From positions 372,001 through 436,000 of the forward strand of contig JAGQRW010000004.1 in assembly GCA_020425085.1 (NCBI GenBank): a stretch of DNA of 64,000 nucleotides. Reading direction: 5' to 3'. The position numbers and the translations under genes were made by a program. The notes below the pieces were generated by a model. The model was not told the origin of the DNA and ran no database searches. It saw only the letters and a program-made list of their open reading frames with translations. This DNA comes from Paracoccaceae bacterium (GTDB taxonomy: Bacteria; Pseudomonadota; Alphaproteobacteria; Rhodobacterales; Rhodobacteraceae). Below, one piece after another: positions 23,911-32,960 of the stretch. Numbering within the stretch: the first letter of the stretch is position 1; each line of letters opens with the position of its first letter.

Positions 23911-25463
23911 AAATGAAGATACAGTTTCGTCATCACCTGCGCTGGATAGCGGCGGGTGTCGTTCTGGCCGGCACTGCCCTCGCGTTGTTGCTGATCAAGG
24001 TCGAGGCACCGACCGAGGAAGGTGTCAAAATGACCGACATCCCCTATTATCAACTGCCATTCGGCCTGGATGAAAACGGCAACGAGCGCCCGTTCTGGCC
24101 GTCGCGCATGACCACCGCCAATGGGCGCATGTCCGATCCCGTGCGCATCCCCTCGGCCCTGGAATGTGCTGAATGCCACCAGCAGGAATTTGACGAATGG
24201 GCACCTTCGCTGCATGCGGTTGCCGGAATCGATGCGATCTATGATAAGACCGAAGAGGTCAATGCCGGCCTGTTGCGCCATGGTACCGAACAGGGGCGGT
24301 TCTGCGAAGGTTGCCACGCCCCCGGCGAATTGCTTAGCGGGCGAACCAACCGTTTCGTCTCGGTCGCGCCATCGGATGCACTGATGGAAGGGGTCAGTTG
24401 CATCGCCTGCCATACCGCAGTGCATGCCGACCCAGTGGCCGGAAACGGCGCGCTGACGCTGGCGATCAACAGCGGCATCGACAAGCTGTCGCCGGCCCTG
24501 ATCCTGGCCGCCCCGCGCGACCACGCCCGCGCCTTTGGGGCGGTGGAAACCAACGACCTGATCGCCAAGCCGGAATTCTGTGGTGCGTGTCATACCGAAA
24601 CCTATGACCGTTCGATGTCACGCGCTGAAGGGGATCAGACGGTACAGGCCACCTTTGAGGAATGGAAAGACAGCTGGTACGCCAAGAACGATGTCACCTG
24701 CCAGGATTGCCATATGGCACCGGATCCTGCGGATTATGTGATGCAGTTGCGCAAGGGCAAGGTCGCCAAACCGGAACGTTTTTCGCACCGTTTCGTGGGC
24801 GCAAACTATCTGATGTTCGACACTTCGCTTGGCAGCAACCTGACCTTTCTTCGCGGTGGGCTGATACGGGGTCTTGACCGCGAACGTCAGAACAAGCTGA
24901 TCGCGGCCCAGGGCGAGGCGACGAAACGCCTGCTGCGTACCGCAGCCCGGCTGGAACTGCGCGGCCAGTCGAAGATCGACAAGGGAATGCACCTTGATAT
25001 CGCGGTGCAGAACCTTGGGGCCGGGCACAACCTGCCGACCGGCGTGACCGACCAGAAACATATGTGGCTTGAGGTAGTGGTGAAGAACGCCAAGGGCGAG
25101 ACGGTGTTTCATTCCGGTGGCTATGACGCCCTGTTAGGCGCAACCGACCCCGATGCCGTGGCCTGGATCGAAGAGTTTCTGGACGAAGACGGCAACCGTA
25201 TCCTTGACCACCTGACATTTGTCACCGCCGCTGTCACCTGGCAACGCGTAACCATTCCGCCAAGGGGCGAGGATGTGGTCGGCTATGACATCCCCCTGCC
25301 CGAAGGCGAAACCGGCCCCTTTACCCTGGAGGCGCGGCTTTGGTATCGCGTCGCCCTTCAGGAGATGGTTTTCAACAACCTCAAGATCGACATGCCGATT
25401 CCACCATTTGAACTGACCTCGCTGACCAGCGATCTGTCGGGAACTGAGGGGCTGGTTCAATGA
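23907..25463 (+). CDS. Membrane-anchored pentahaem cytochrome c
   Basis: A 518-residue protein with an N-terminal membrane helix (about 12-30) and five CxxCH haem sites at residues 87-91, 133-137, 165-169, 225-229 and 265-269. The remaining 250 residues are haem-free and beta-rich (LDIAVQNLGAGHNLPTGVTDQKHMWLEVVVKN). The GHNLPTG block is common in multihaem cytochromes of the c554/NapC-associated kind. It sits between a cytochrome b-like protein and an iron permease, so transfer of electrons to or from iron at the cell surface is the natural guess. Confidence 0.85.
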   Translation: MKMKIQFRHHLRWIAAGVVLAGTALALLLIKVEAPTEEGVKMTDIPYYQLPFGLDENGNERPFWPSRMTTANGRMSDPVRIPSALECAECHQQEFDEWAPSLHAVAGIDAIYDKTEEVNAGLLRHGTEQGRFCEGCHAPGELLSGRTNRFVSVAPSDALMEGVSCIACHTAVHADPVAGNGALTLAINSGIDKLSPALILAAPRDHARAFGAVETNDLIAKPEFCGACHTETYDRSMSRAEGDQTVQATFEEWKDSWYAKNDVTCQDCHMAPDPADYVMQLRKGKVAKPERFSHRFVGANYLMFDTSLGSNLTFLRGGLIRGLDRERQNKLIAAQGEATKRLLRTAARLELRGQSKIDKGMHLDIAVQNLGAGHNLPTGVTDQKHMWLEVVVKNAKGETVFHSGGYDALLGATDPDAVAWIEEFLDEDGNRILDHLTFVTAAVTWQRVTIPPRGEDVVGYDIPLPEGETGPFTLEARLWYRVALQEMVFNNLKIDMPIPPFELTSLTSDLSGTEGLVQ

Positions 25464-27718
25464 ATACCGGACATTGCATTTTCCATCGGCTTGCCGTTGT
25501 CTTCATCGGGTTTTTTCTTGTGGTGGGTACGGCGCTGGCCGATGTTCCCTGGCAAAACGCCGAAACCATTCGCGCCGAAACCGCGCGTGTCACGCGCTTG
25601 CTGTACCGCCCGGTTTCCACCGCCCGTGATGCCGATCTTGCGGCAGTTCTTGCAACCATCCGCAGTGCCTGGAACGACGGGCTGGCAGATGCCTATGGGC
25701 CGGATGCATCCTTGGTCGGTTCTGAAATTGACGCTCTTGGCGATGCAATCGCCACCAATGACGGCGAGGCTGCTGCGCGGGCGCGATCACTGATCTGGAC
25801 CGGCCTGCTCAAGGGCGCGATGGACCACACGCTTGCGGCGCTCGATGCGGGCGATGCAACGGTGGCGGCGGAATGGCTGAGCATCCGCGAATACGCCCGC
25901 GCCTCGGGCGAAACCGCGACCGGGCTGGCGATGGACGGCCTGAAGGCCGGCAATCTTGACGCGGCCGAGGCAAGGCGGATTGCCGAGGCGGAACTTCTGG
26001 GCATCTATGCCGCCGAACTCCGGCTTTCGCTGTCGCGCGCTGCCGACGATCTGGCCAATGGGCGCAAGGTGCAGCTGGCCGGTGAACTCGGTCGTGCCAA
26101 AGGCCTGTTTCTGATCCTCGCTGACAATATCTCGGCCCGCATGGGGCCTGAGGTAGCAAAGGACGTTGCTGTGCGGCTGGACCGGCTGAACGCCGGCGGC
26201 GATACCTCGGCCCTGGCCGGAGTGCAGGCGGCATTGGCCAGCTACGCACCGGTAGCCCTTAGCCCTGACGAGCGCGACCGCCGCGCCCGGCTGCTGCGGC
26301 GTTTTCTGGGTACGGTCGAGGTGGAATATACCAAGGGCATGCGCGACGGTGAAATCGTCATTCCGATGGAATATCACGAATCCGTGCTGTTTCGCGATCG
26401 TGCTGCCATGATCTTTGGCGATCTGCGCCCGGAAATGACCGAAACCGCCCCTGAGGCAGCCGAACGGATGGCCGTGATCCTGAAGGAGTTGGCCGGCGCA
26501 ATCAACCAGCTGGCCGATCCGCAACAGGTCAGCGCCCTTACCAACGAGGCGCTGACGATCATCGACAAAACCTATGCCGATGCCATGGCCACCAGCGGCT
26601 ATGAAGAAGCGGTCGAGGCTCTGCCCGCCAGTCTTGATGAACTTGTGCTGATCGCCCGCTCCGGCGATTGGGCTGGCGCCGAACTGAAGCGGCTGGAGGC
26701 CTATTCATGGTATGATCCGGATTTCGAAGGGCGACTGCGGCCGCGCGAACCGGCAATGGCACTAAGATTGGAGGCGCGATTCTGGGAAGGCTCGGCCAAC
26801 GATCCGGGGCTGGGCGCATTGCTGGCGGCCAAGGCTCCGATTACGGAAATCGCGGCCGAGGTCGAGACCATTAAGACCGAACTTCTGGCCGCCCGCGCCA
26901 TCATCGAAACACCGCTTTCGCCAACCGGTACCGTGGTGCAATCCGTCACCATCCTGCTGCGCGAGGGGCTGGAGGCGGTGTTGATCCTTGCCGCCCTGAC
27001 CGGTGCCATTGCCGCCGAAGGCATCGCCTCGCGCCGCTGGCGCCGCCCGGTTCTGGCTGGTGTGGGGATGGCGCTGCTGGCAAGTTTCGCGCTCTGGTAT
27101 GCAGCGGGGCATCTGTTCGCCATCAGCACGCTACAGCGCGAACTGCTGGAAGGCACCACTGCGCTGCTGGCAGCCGCAGTGTTGATCTACATGACTCACA
27201 CCATCTTTTCGCACCGGGGCGGCGGCCACATGACGCGCATGCGGGAATCGCTGAAAGGCGGTGTTTCGACCACTGGCATCTTTGCATTGGCATTTTTCGT
27301 GGTGTTCCGTGAAGGCTTTGAAACCGTGCTGTTTTATGAGGCCATGCTGGCCGATGCCAACGCCAGTTATGTGCTGATCGGCCTGTTGATTGGCACCGTG
27401 ATCTGTGCGGCGGTTGCCTGGATGATCTTTGGCATGGGCGCGCGACTGCCGATCAAACTGTTCTTTCGCATCACCGGAGTGCTGCTGGCGGTTTTGTCGG
27501 TGGTGCTGGTCGGCACCGGCATCCGCGGCCTGCAAACCGCGGCAGTCATTTCCGCAACGCCGGTATCGTGGTTTCCCGATGTTGACTGGCTACAGATTTA
27601 CCTTGGCCTCTACCCGGTGGCCGAAGCCCTGATTGCCCAGGCTCTGGTCGCGGCGTTCTTTATCGGCGGCTGGCTGTTGCCCTATTTGGTGCATCAACGG
27701 AACCCGCAGAAAAGCTGA
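25460..27718 (+). CDS. FTR1 family iron permease with large periplasmic domain
   Basis: A 752-residue protein: signal peptide (about 1-27), a long helical periplasmic region (28-485) and a seven-helix FTR1 permease domain. The two iron-binding motifs are REGLE at 501-505 and REGFE at 617-621. FTR1/EfeU proteins take up ferric iron generated by a partner oxidase. It overlaps the cytochrome gene by 4 bp. The fused N-terminal region replaces what is a separate protein in EfeUOB. Confidence 0.9.
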   Translation: MNTGHCIFHRLAVVFIGFFLVVGTALADVPWQNAETIRAETARVTRLLYRPVSTARDADLAAVLATIRSAWNDGLADAYGPDASLVGSEIDALGDAIATNDGEAAARARSLIWTGLLKGAMDHTLAALDAGDATVAAEWLSIREYARASGETATGLAMDGLKAGNLDAAEARRIAEAELLGIYAAELRLSLSRAADDLANGRKVQLAGELGRAKGLFLILADNISARMGPEVAKDVAVRLDRLNAGGDTSALAGVQAALASYAPVALSPDERDRRARLLRRFLGTVEVEYTKGMRDGEIVIPMEYHESVLFRDRAAMIFGDLRPEMTETAPEAAERMAVILKELAGAINQLADPQQVSALTNEALTIIDKTYADAMATSGYEEAVEALPASLDELVLIARSGDWAGAELKRLEAYSWYDPDFEGRLRPREPAMALRLEARFWEGSANDPGLGALLAAKAPITEIAAEVETIKTELLAARAIIETPLSPTGTVVQSVTILLREGLEAVLILAALTGAIAAEGIASRRWRRPVLAGVGMALLASFALWYAAGHLFAISTLQRELLEGTTALLAAAVLIYMTHTIFSHRGGGHMTRMRESLKGGVSTTGIFALAFFVVFREGFETVLFYEAMLADANASYVLIGLLIGTVICAAVAWMIFGMGARLPIKLFFRITGVLLAVLSVVLVGTGIRGLQTAAVISATPVSWFPDVDWLQIYLGLYPVAEALIAQALVAAFFIGGWLLPYLVHQRNPQKS

Positions 27719-27788
27719 ACCGCGTCAACACCATTTCGCAAATGCCGTCAATCTGGTATGCTTCCTGCCGCAAAATAGGGGGAATATC

Positions 27789-28472
27789 ATGCCAGCCATG
27801 AAATCAGCCTACCGAATAGTTGCGTCAACATTCCTTACAGCCACCCTCGCCTGGCCGATGCTTTGTCGGGCGGATGACTTCAACATCATTTCACCCGGCA
27901 AGGACTCGCTGCGGATAAATGCCGGTGAGATGCAAGTTCATCTCAATCGGGACGGTTGCGAGGCCGGGTTTGAAATCGCCTGCTCGACCGTGCTTCAGCG
28001 CAGCGAGTATGTTTCCACCAGATCGCATTCGCACGGCGACAGCATAGCCTATGGCTGGGAAATCAGGGTGCCGGAAGATTTCAGGTACAATGCCTCGGGC
28101 GGTTATCTTCGGGCGGTGCGGTTCATTAATGCCAAGGGCGAGTCAGTACTCAGCTTTCTGATCGACACACAGAACGGTTATAATGTCAGCCGCAAGACCT
28201 GTTTCAGCCCCAAGGGATTTGGTTCATGGCACAGGATCGAAGTGTTTGTCACATGGGATTCAACCAAGAAAAAAGGGTTGAAAGACAAGACACCCGGCGA
28301 ACTACAGGTAATCTGCGATGGTACCGAGATTCTTAATCGCCTTGGCCGTCCCAATATCGGGGCCGAAGAACAGGTCTGGATGGCCGTCGGTCTGGCGGGA
28401 TCGTTGAAACTGGCCGATGGCGACAATGCCGCGGTGACTTATCGCAACATCAGCATCGAACCACGTCAGTAG
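27789..28472 (+). CDS. Secreted polysaccharide-lyase-like protein
   Basis: A 227-residue exported protein (signal peptide about 1-28 ending CRADD). The body contains STVLQRSEYVSTRS, SIAYGWEIRVPEDF, GSWHRIEVFVTWD, GELQVICDG and WMAVGLAGS, which follow the jelly-roll pattern of heparin-lyase-like (polysaccharide lyase) or concanavalin-like proteins. The match is by pattern only and catalytic residues are not proven. It is monocistronic, 70 bp after the FTR1 gene. Confidence 0.6.
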   Translation: MPAMKSAYRIVASTFLTATLAWPMLCRADDFNIISPGKDSLRINAGEMQVHLNRDGCEAGFEIACSTVLQRSEYVSTRSHSHGDSIAYGWEIRVPEDFRYNASGGYLRAVRFINAKGESVLSFLIDTQNGYNVSRKTCFSPKGFGSWHRIEVFVTWDSTKKKGLKDKTPGELQVICDGTEILNRLGRPNIGAEEQVWMAVGLAGSLKLADGDNAAVTYRNISIEPRQ

Positions 28473-28539
28473 TCCAAACTCGATACACGCATCGCGGCGA
28501 TGCCGAACCCATCACCATTGTCGCTAAAACAGGGGAATT

Positions 28540-28615
<76 letters not shown>

Positions 28616-28707
28616 TTATATGGGCGAACCGTCCGGCTCGCCCGTGGGTATGTAGGCAAGCCTTCCGGCCAAATCAAGCGCAAAATGGCGGCGCCTGATC
28701 CGGGCGG

Positions 28708-29055
28708 TCAGTTGTCGTCGTCATCCCCCGCGACGTCGGCGATATCGTCCAGCGACACGTCGTCGTCATCGTCGTCGTCCAGCAGATCGTCATCGAGATC
28801 ATCGTCCAGATCATCGGCGATTTCATCATCGTCATCCAGATCCACGACATCGGTATCTTCATCGCTTTTGGCCACCGGCGTGATCGCCTTGGCGGTCTTT
28901 TCAGACGCGACCGAACGGGTTTTCTGTTGCACAAGACTGGCAACATCAAAGCTGGCACCACAGGACGGGCAGGTCATTGGGTCTTTTTGCAGGTCATAAA
29001 ACCGCACGCTGCATTTCGGGCAGGCACGTTTCACGCCCCATTCATCTTTTGGCAT
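28708..29055 (-). CDS. FYDLN acid family protein (TIGR02300-like)
   Basis: A 115-residue protein with a zinc-ribbon N-terminus (KRACPKCSVRFYDLQKDPMTCPSCGASFD) and an extremely acidic C-terminal half made almost only of Asp/Leu/Ile runs. This FYDLN-acid layout is a small alphaproteobacterial family of unknown function. The ATG at 29055 is the family start. The low-complexity GTC/ATC repeats on the plus strand here are simply Asp codons. Confidence 0.92.
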   Translation of the reverse strand: MPKDEWGVKRACPKCSVRFYDLQKDPMTCPSCGASFDVASLVQQKTRSVASEKTAKAITPVAKSDEDTDVVDLDDDDEIADDLDDDLDDDLLDDDDDDDVSLDDIADVAGDDDDN

Positions 29056-29225
29056 CTGGGAAACCTCACTCGGCTCGGTTCGGACATTTGTTGCCAACTG
29101 CCACAACCCTGCGACCTTTGTCAAAGGCTTTAAGTCAGGGCGGGCGGGCTGACTGAAAATTGCCAATGGGTGTGGGCAGAAACTCTGCGGTTTACCGCTG
29201 GATCCGGCTGCAATAAGCTGGCGAT

Positions 29226-29912
29226 ATGGACAAGACCATCGCCCTTGGCAGCCCGCCAATCGAAATTCTGCTCTGCCGCTCGGCAAGGGCACGGCGCTAT
29301 TCGCTGCGGGTTTCCAACAGCGATGGCCGGGTCAGGCTGACGCTGCCGAAAGGGGCAACTGAAACGGCGGCGCTGGATTTCGCTGTGCGACAGGAAGGCT
29401 GGATTCGCAAAGCACTGGCCAGACAGCCGTTGCGCAGCACGCCAGGTCTTGCCACCCCGGTGCTTTTTCAGGGCGAAAACGTTACCATCGTCGCCGGCAA
29501 GGGCCGCAGCGTCGCGCTGAAAGCCGGCGCGATCGAGATTCCCGGCCCGCCCGAGGCCATACCGGCCAAACTTCGCGCCTTTCTCAAGGTCGAGGCACGC
29601 ACGCAACTGGCCGCGGCGGCGGATCGTTACGCCGGCCTGCTGGGTCGCCGCATCGCGCGTATCAGCCTGCGCGACACTAAAAGCCGCTGGGGTTCCTGTA
29701 CGCCTGAAGGCAATCTGATGTTCTCCTGGCGGCTGATCATGGCACCGCCCGAAGTGCTGCAATACGTCGCCGCACATGAGGTGGCACATCTGGTCGAGAT
29801 GAATCACTCTGCCGCCTTCTGGGCGGTGGTGGCACGTCTGAAACCGGGATTCGAGGCCGACCGTCGCTGGCTGAAAAAGCATGGTGCCGAGTTGCATCGC
29901 CTGCAATTCTGA
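29226..29912 (+). CDS. YgjP-like zinc metallopeptidase
   Basis: A 228-residue protein of the YgjP/DUF45 group. The zinc site is HEVAHLVEMNHS (HExxH plus a third His), preceded by the family marker SRWGSCTPEGNLMFSWRLIMAP. Substrate unknown. Divergent from the FYDLN gene with 170 bp between. Confidence 0.92.
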   Translation: MDKTIALGSPPIEILLCRSARARRYSLRVSNSDGRVRLTLPKGATETAALDFAVRQEGWIRKALARQPLRSTPGLATPVLFQGENVTIVAGKGRSVALKAGAIEIPGPPEAIPAKLRAFLKVEARTQLAAAADRYAGLLGRRIARISLRDTKSRWGSCTPEGNLMFSWRLIMAPPEVLQYVAAHEVAHLVEMNHSAAFWAVVARLKPGFEADRRWLKKHGAELHRLQF

Positions 29913-29967
29913 AAACAATGGATCAACAAGGCTTGACGGCAGGACGATTTGTGATCACGATTTCCGC

Positions 29968-30615
29968 ATGACAAATCCAGCCAAGACCCCCGAAACCGCC
30001 CCCGCGCATGAGCGGGTATATCGCGTGCTGCGCCACCGGATCATGCATGGCGAACTGCCGCCCGGCAATGCCCTGACGTTACGCGGCATCGGCACGGTTT
30101 TCGGTGTTTCCATGACCCCGGCCCGCGAGGCCGTTAGGCGGCTGGTGGCCGAAGGTGCCTTGACACTGTCCGCCTCGGGTCGGGTTTCAACCCCCGAGAT
30201 CGGCAATGAACGGATCGAGGAACTGGCGGCGATCCGCGCCCTGCTGGAACCCGAACTGGCCAGCCGCGCCCTGCCGCGCGCCTATCCGGCGCTGATCGAC
30301 CGGCTCGGGTCGATCAATTCCAGCGTCGATCAGATGGTGGTGAAACAGGACGCCAGCGGCTATATCCGCGCCAATCTGGAATTTCACCGAACACTTTATC
30401 TGCGCGCGCAGGCGCCGGCCATGCTGGCGATGATTGAAACCGTGTGGCTGCAACTCGGCCCGACCATGCGCCAGCTTTACAGTCGGATGCAGAACAGCGG
30501 TCGTCTGGGTCATCACCGGGCAATTCTGGCGGCGTTGAAGACCGGAGATGAGGCGGCGCTGGTGCTGGCGGTACGGCAGGATGTGACGCAAGGCCTGCGG
30601 ATGCTCGCGGCCTGA
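29968..30615 (+). CDS. GntR family regulator (FCD type)
   Basis: A 215-residue GntR regulator. The helix-turn-helix region is HERVYRVLRHRIMHGELPPGNALTLRGIGTVFGVSMTPAREAVRRLVAEGAL; the C-terminal FCD domain has RALLEPELASRAL and LEFHRTLYLRAQ. The ATG at 29968 removes an unlikely upstream extension. No operon partner is adjacent, and it converges with lpdA. Target genes unknown. Confidence 0.9.
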   Translation: MTNPAKTPETAPAHERVYRVLRHRIMHGELPPGNALTLRGIGTVFGVSMTPAREAVRRLVAEGALTLSASGRVSTPEIGNERIEELAAIRALLEPELASRALPRAYPALIDRLGSINSSVDQMVVKQDASGYIRANLEFHRTLYLRAQAPAMLAMIETVWLQLGPTMRQLYSRMQNSGRLGHHRAILAALKTGDEAALVLAVRQDVTQGLRMLAA

Positions 30616-30629
30616 GCCCCCCGCCCTGC

Positions 30630-32015
30630 TCAGGCGTGGATCGCCCCCAGGCCGCAGGCAAGCGCCGCCTCGCGCACCGCCTCGGAAAAGGTCGGATGTG
30701 CGTGGCAGGTTCGGGCGATATCTTCGGCGGCGGCGCCAAATTCCATGGCGACGCAGATCTCGTGGATCAACTCACCGGCGCTCGGCCCCATCAGGTGACA
30801 GCCAAGGATGCGGTCGGTCTTGGCATCGGCCAGAATTTTCACGAACCCTTCGCCTTGAAACACCGCCTTGGCACGGGCATTGCCCATGAAGCTGAACTTG
30901 CCGACCTTGTAGGCGCGGCCCTGTTCCTTCAACTGTTCCTCGGTCATGCCGACGCTGGCGATTTCGGGTGTGGTGTAGATGACGCCGGGGATGATGCCGT
31001 AATTCACATGCCCCTTTTGGCCGGCGATACATTCGGCCACCGCCACGCCTTCATCCTCGGCCTTGTGGGCCAGCATCGGGCCCTGGATCACATCGCCAAT
31101 CGCCCAGATGCCTTCGACGCTGGTCTTCCAGCCGTCGGTTTCGATCTGACCGCGTGCATTTCGTTTGACACCGATTTCATCCAGCCCAAGGCCATCGGTG
31201 AACGGCACGCGACCGGTGGCAACCAGCACCACGTCGGCATCAAGCTGGGTTTCCTCGCCGGACTTGCGGTTCTGATAGGTCACGATCGCCTTGGTCTTGC
31301 GAGTTTCGACCTTTTGCACCGCAGCACCCAGGATAAAGCTGAACCCCTGCTTTTTCAGGCTGCGCTGAAAGGTCTTGCAGATTTCGCCGTCCATGCCCGG
31401 GGTGATCTGGTCGAGATATTCGATCACCGTCACCTCAGACCCCAAACGGCGATAGACCGAGCCCATTTCCAGCCCGATCACCCCGGCGCCGATCACCACC
31501 AGCGTTTTCGGCACCTTTGGCAAAGCCAGGGCGCCGGTCGAGCTCACGACAATCTTTTCATCAACCTCGACGCCCTTCAGGCTGGCGGGGGTTGAACCGG
31601 TGGCGATGACGATATTGGCGGCTTGCAGCACCTTGTCGCCGACCGTCACCTCGCCTTTGCCGGTGATCCTGGCCCAGCCCTTGATGCGGTCCACCTTGTT
31701 TTTCTTGAACAGGAAATCAATGCCCTTGGTGTTTTGTTCCACCACACCGGATTTATATTCCTGCATCTTGGTGAAATCGACCGAGGGGGTTTTACCGACC
31801 AGACCCATTGCGGCAAAGTTATGCTCGGCCTCGTGATACATGTGGCTGGCATGGAGCAGCGCCTTGGACGGAATGCAGCCGACATTTAGGCAGGTGCCGC
31901 CAAGGGTTTCACGCCCTTCGATGCAGGCCACCTTGAGGCCAAGCTGCGCGGCGCGGATGGCCAATACATAGCCGCCGGGGCCGGCACCGATGATGATCAC
32001 GTCATAGCTGGGCAT
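30630..32015 (-). CDS. lpdA: Dihydrolipoyl dehydrogenase (E3)
   Basis: A 461-residue E3 flavoenzyme that reoxidises dihydrolipoamide in 2-oxo-acid dehydrogenase complexes. FAD fold at the N-terminus ([14 protein letters not shown]), redox disulfide Cys42-Cys47 ([15 protein letters not shown]), NAD fold ([20 protein letters not shown]) and the C-terminal His-Glu pair ([16 protein letters not shown]). Last gene of the leftward TCA block, and normally the partner of sucA and sucB. Confidence 0.96.
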   Translation of the reverse strand: MPSYDVIIIGAGPGGYVLAIRAAQLGLKVACIEGRETLGGTCLNVGCIPSKALLHASHMYHEAEHNFAAMGLVGKTPSVDFTKMQEYKSGVVEQNTKGIDFLFKKNKVDRIKGWARITGKGEVTVGDKVLQAANIVIATGSTPASLKGVEVDEKIVVSSTGALALPKVPKTLVVIGAGVIGLEMGSVYRRLGSEVTVIEYLDQITPGMDGEICKTFQRSLKKQGFSFILGAAVQKVETRKTKAIVTYQNRKSGEETQLDADVVLVATGRVPFTDGLGLDEIGVKRNARGQIETDGWKTSVEGIWAIGDVIQGPMLAHKAEDEGVAVAECIAGQKGHVNYGIIPGVIYTTPEIASVGMTEEQLKEQGRAYKVGKFSFMGNARAKAVFQGEGFVKILADAKTDRILGCHLMGPSAGELIHEICVAMEFGAAAEDIARTCHAHPTFSEAVREAALACGLGAIHA

Positions 32016-32097
32016 GGGGATTCTCCTTCAGGGCGCGGTTGGTGTGGTGGTATCAAGAACCGCAAGCCTCTCTTAACAGATTGGTCGGGTGTGGGAA

Positions 32098-32152
32098 GGG
32101 GCGCTGCCCCCGGCCTTCGGCCTCCCCCGGAGTATTTTTTGAACAATGATGG
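32098..32152 (-). repeat. Dispersed 55-bp intergenic repeat, copy 1
   Basis: Identical at 54 of 55 positions to the inverse complement of 57724-57778. It contains nested GC-rich arms (GGCCTTCGGCC and CCCCCGG / GGGGGC blocks) next to a conserved ATTTTTTGAACAATGATGG stretch. Its AT end abuts the MAPEG stop codon, so in gene orientation it is a 3-prime element. I recall similar repeats in Rhodobacteraceae genomes. Confidence 0.85.
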
Positions 32153-32548
32153 TCAAACCAGGGCCGCCAGAAGCATGCACAAGGTGGCGACAAAGCCGAC
32201 GGACCAGATGAGAGAGCGCCATGGCCTGAGGCCAAAGGCATAGGCCGGGACGTAGAGGACGCGGGCGGCCAGATAGGTCCAGGTGCAGGCGGCGGTGAAG
32301 GGCGTTGACTGGTTTGTAAGGGCGATCACGCAGGCGGCGATGGTGAACAGGATCAGCCCTTCGAAATGGTTGTTCATGGCGCGTTGCAGGCGGGCCGTTC
32401 GTATGGACAGCTGCCGTGACAGCAACCGGTCGCGGGGTGACATGGTGTAGCCGGGGCCGAGCTCGAGATTTGCGGGAACGGCGAACAGCACGAATTGCAC
32501 CATTTGCAGCAGGGCGGCGAGGGTGAGGACGGTGAGTTCGGGGGTCAT
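32153..32548 (-). CDS. MAPEG family membrane protein
   Basis: A 131-residue, four-helix membrane protein of the MAPEG group: GPGYTMSPRDRLLSRQLSIRTARLQRAMNNHFEGLILFTIAA contains the R-x-x-R-A-x-x-N-x-x-E core, followed by AARVLYVPAYAFGL. Bacterial members are mostly uncharacterised glutathione-linked or lipid-related enzymes. It abuts the upstream 133-residue gene and separates lpdA from sucB. Confidence 0.9.
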   Translation of the reverse strand: MTPELTVLTLAALLQMVQFVLFAVPANLELGPGYTMSPRDRLLSRQLSIRTARLQRAMNNHFEGLILFTIAACVIALTNQSTPFTAACTWTYLAARVLYVPAYAFGLRPWRSLIWSVGFVATLCMLLAALV

Positions 32549-32950
32549 TTAGGAGCCTATGGATTTTGTAAATCCGCCGAGTAAGCTTCCCAAAAAATCA
32601 CCAAATTGGGAGTAGGATGCTGGCTCTCTACTTACACTTTTAACTGTTTCTGAGAGCATTTCGCTTTCACCAGTAATATTTACCTCACGTCGCAACACGC
32701 TTTGGCCAAAAGAAGTGATGTGAACGTTTTGAACGTTGCCTTTAGCAGCTCCGCCCAAATAACGATTGTAGCCTTGAACTCTAATAAATCCTTCACTCTC
32801 TAGCCATTCAAGGCATGGGAAAAAGAAATCTTCAAAATCCTCGCCGAGTTCCAATTCGCCAAAACTGAGCATCCATTCCTGGATACCCATTTCCATGGCT
32901 TTTTCAAGAATACGTGCCATAACCAGTTGGCTTTTTTCTGCGTTTGTCAT
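32549..32950 (-). CDS. Low-GC protein of unknown function
   Basis: A 133-residue soluble protein (AEKSQLVMARILEKAMEMGIQEWMLSFGELELGEDFEDFFFPCLEWLESEGFIRVQGYNRYLGG) that I do not recognise. The first half looks like a helical, winged-helix-like unit; the last 25 residues are Ser/Gly-rich. Base composition is clearly AT-richer than the flanking genes, which suggests recent transfer. It starts 10 bp after the sucB stop. Confidence 0.7.
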   Translation of the reverse strand: MTNAEKSQLVMARILEKAMEMGIQEWMLSFGELELGEDFEDFFFPCLEWLESEGFIRVQGYNRYLGGAAKGNVQNVHITSFGQSVLRREVNITGESEMLSETVKSVSREPASYSQFGDFLGSLLGGFTKSIGS

Positions 32951-32960
32951 TTCAACAATC

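Noticed and set aside
28730-28860. Simple-sequence GTC/ATC tract suggestive of a microsatellite or CRISPR-like array
   Set aside because: It is the Asp-codon run of the FYDLN acid protein; there is no spacer-repeat structure.
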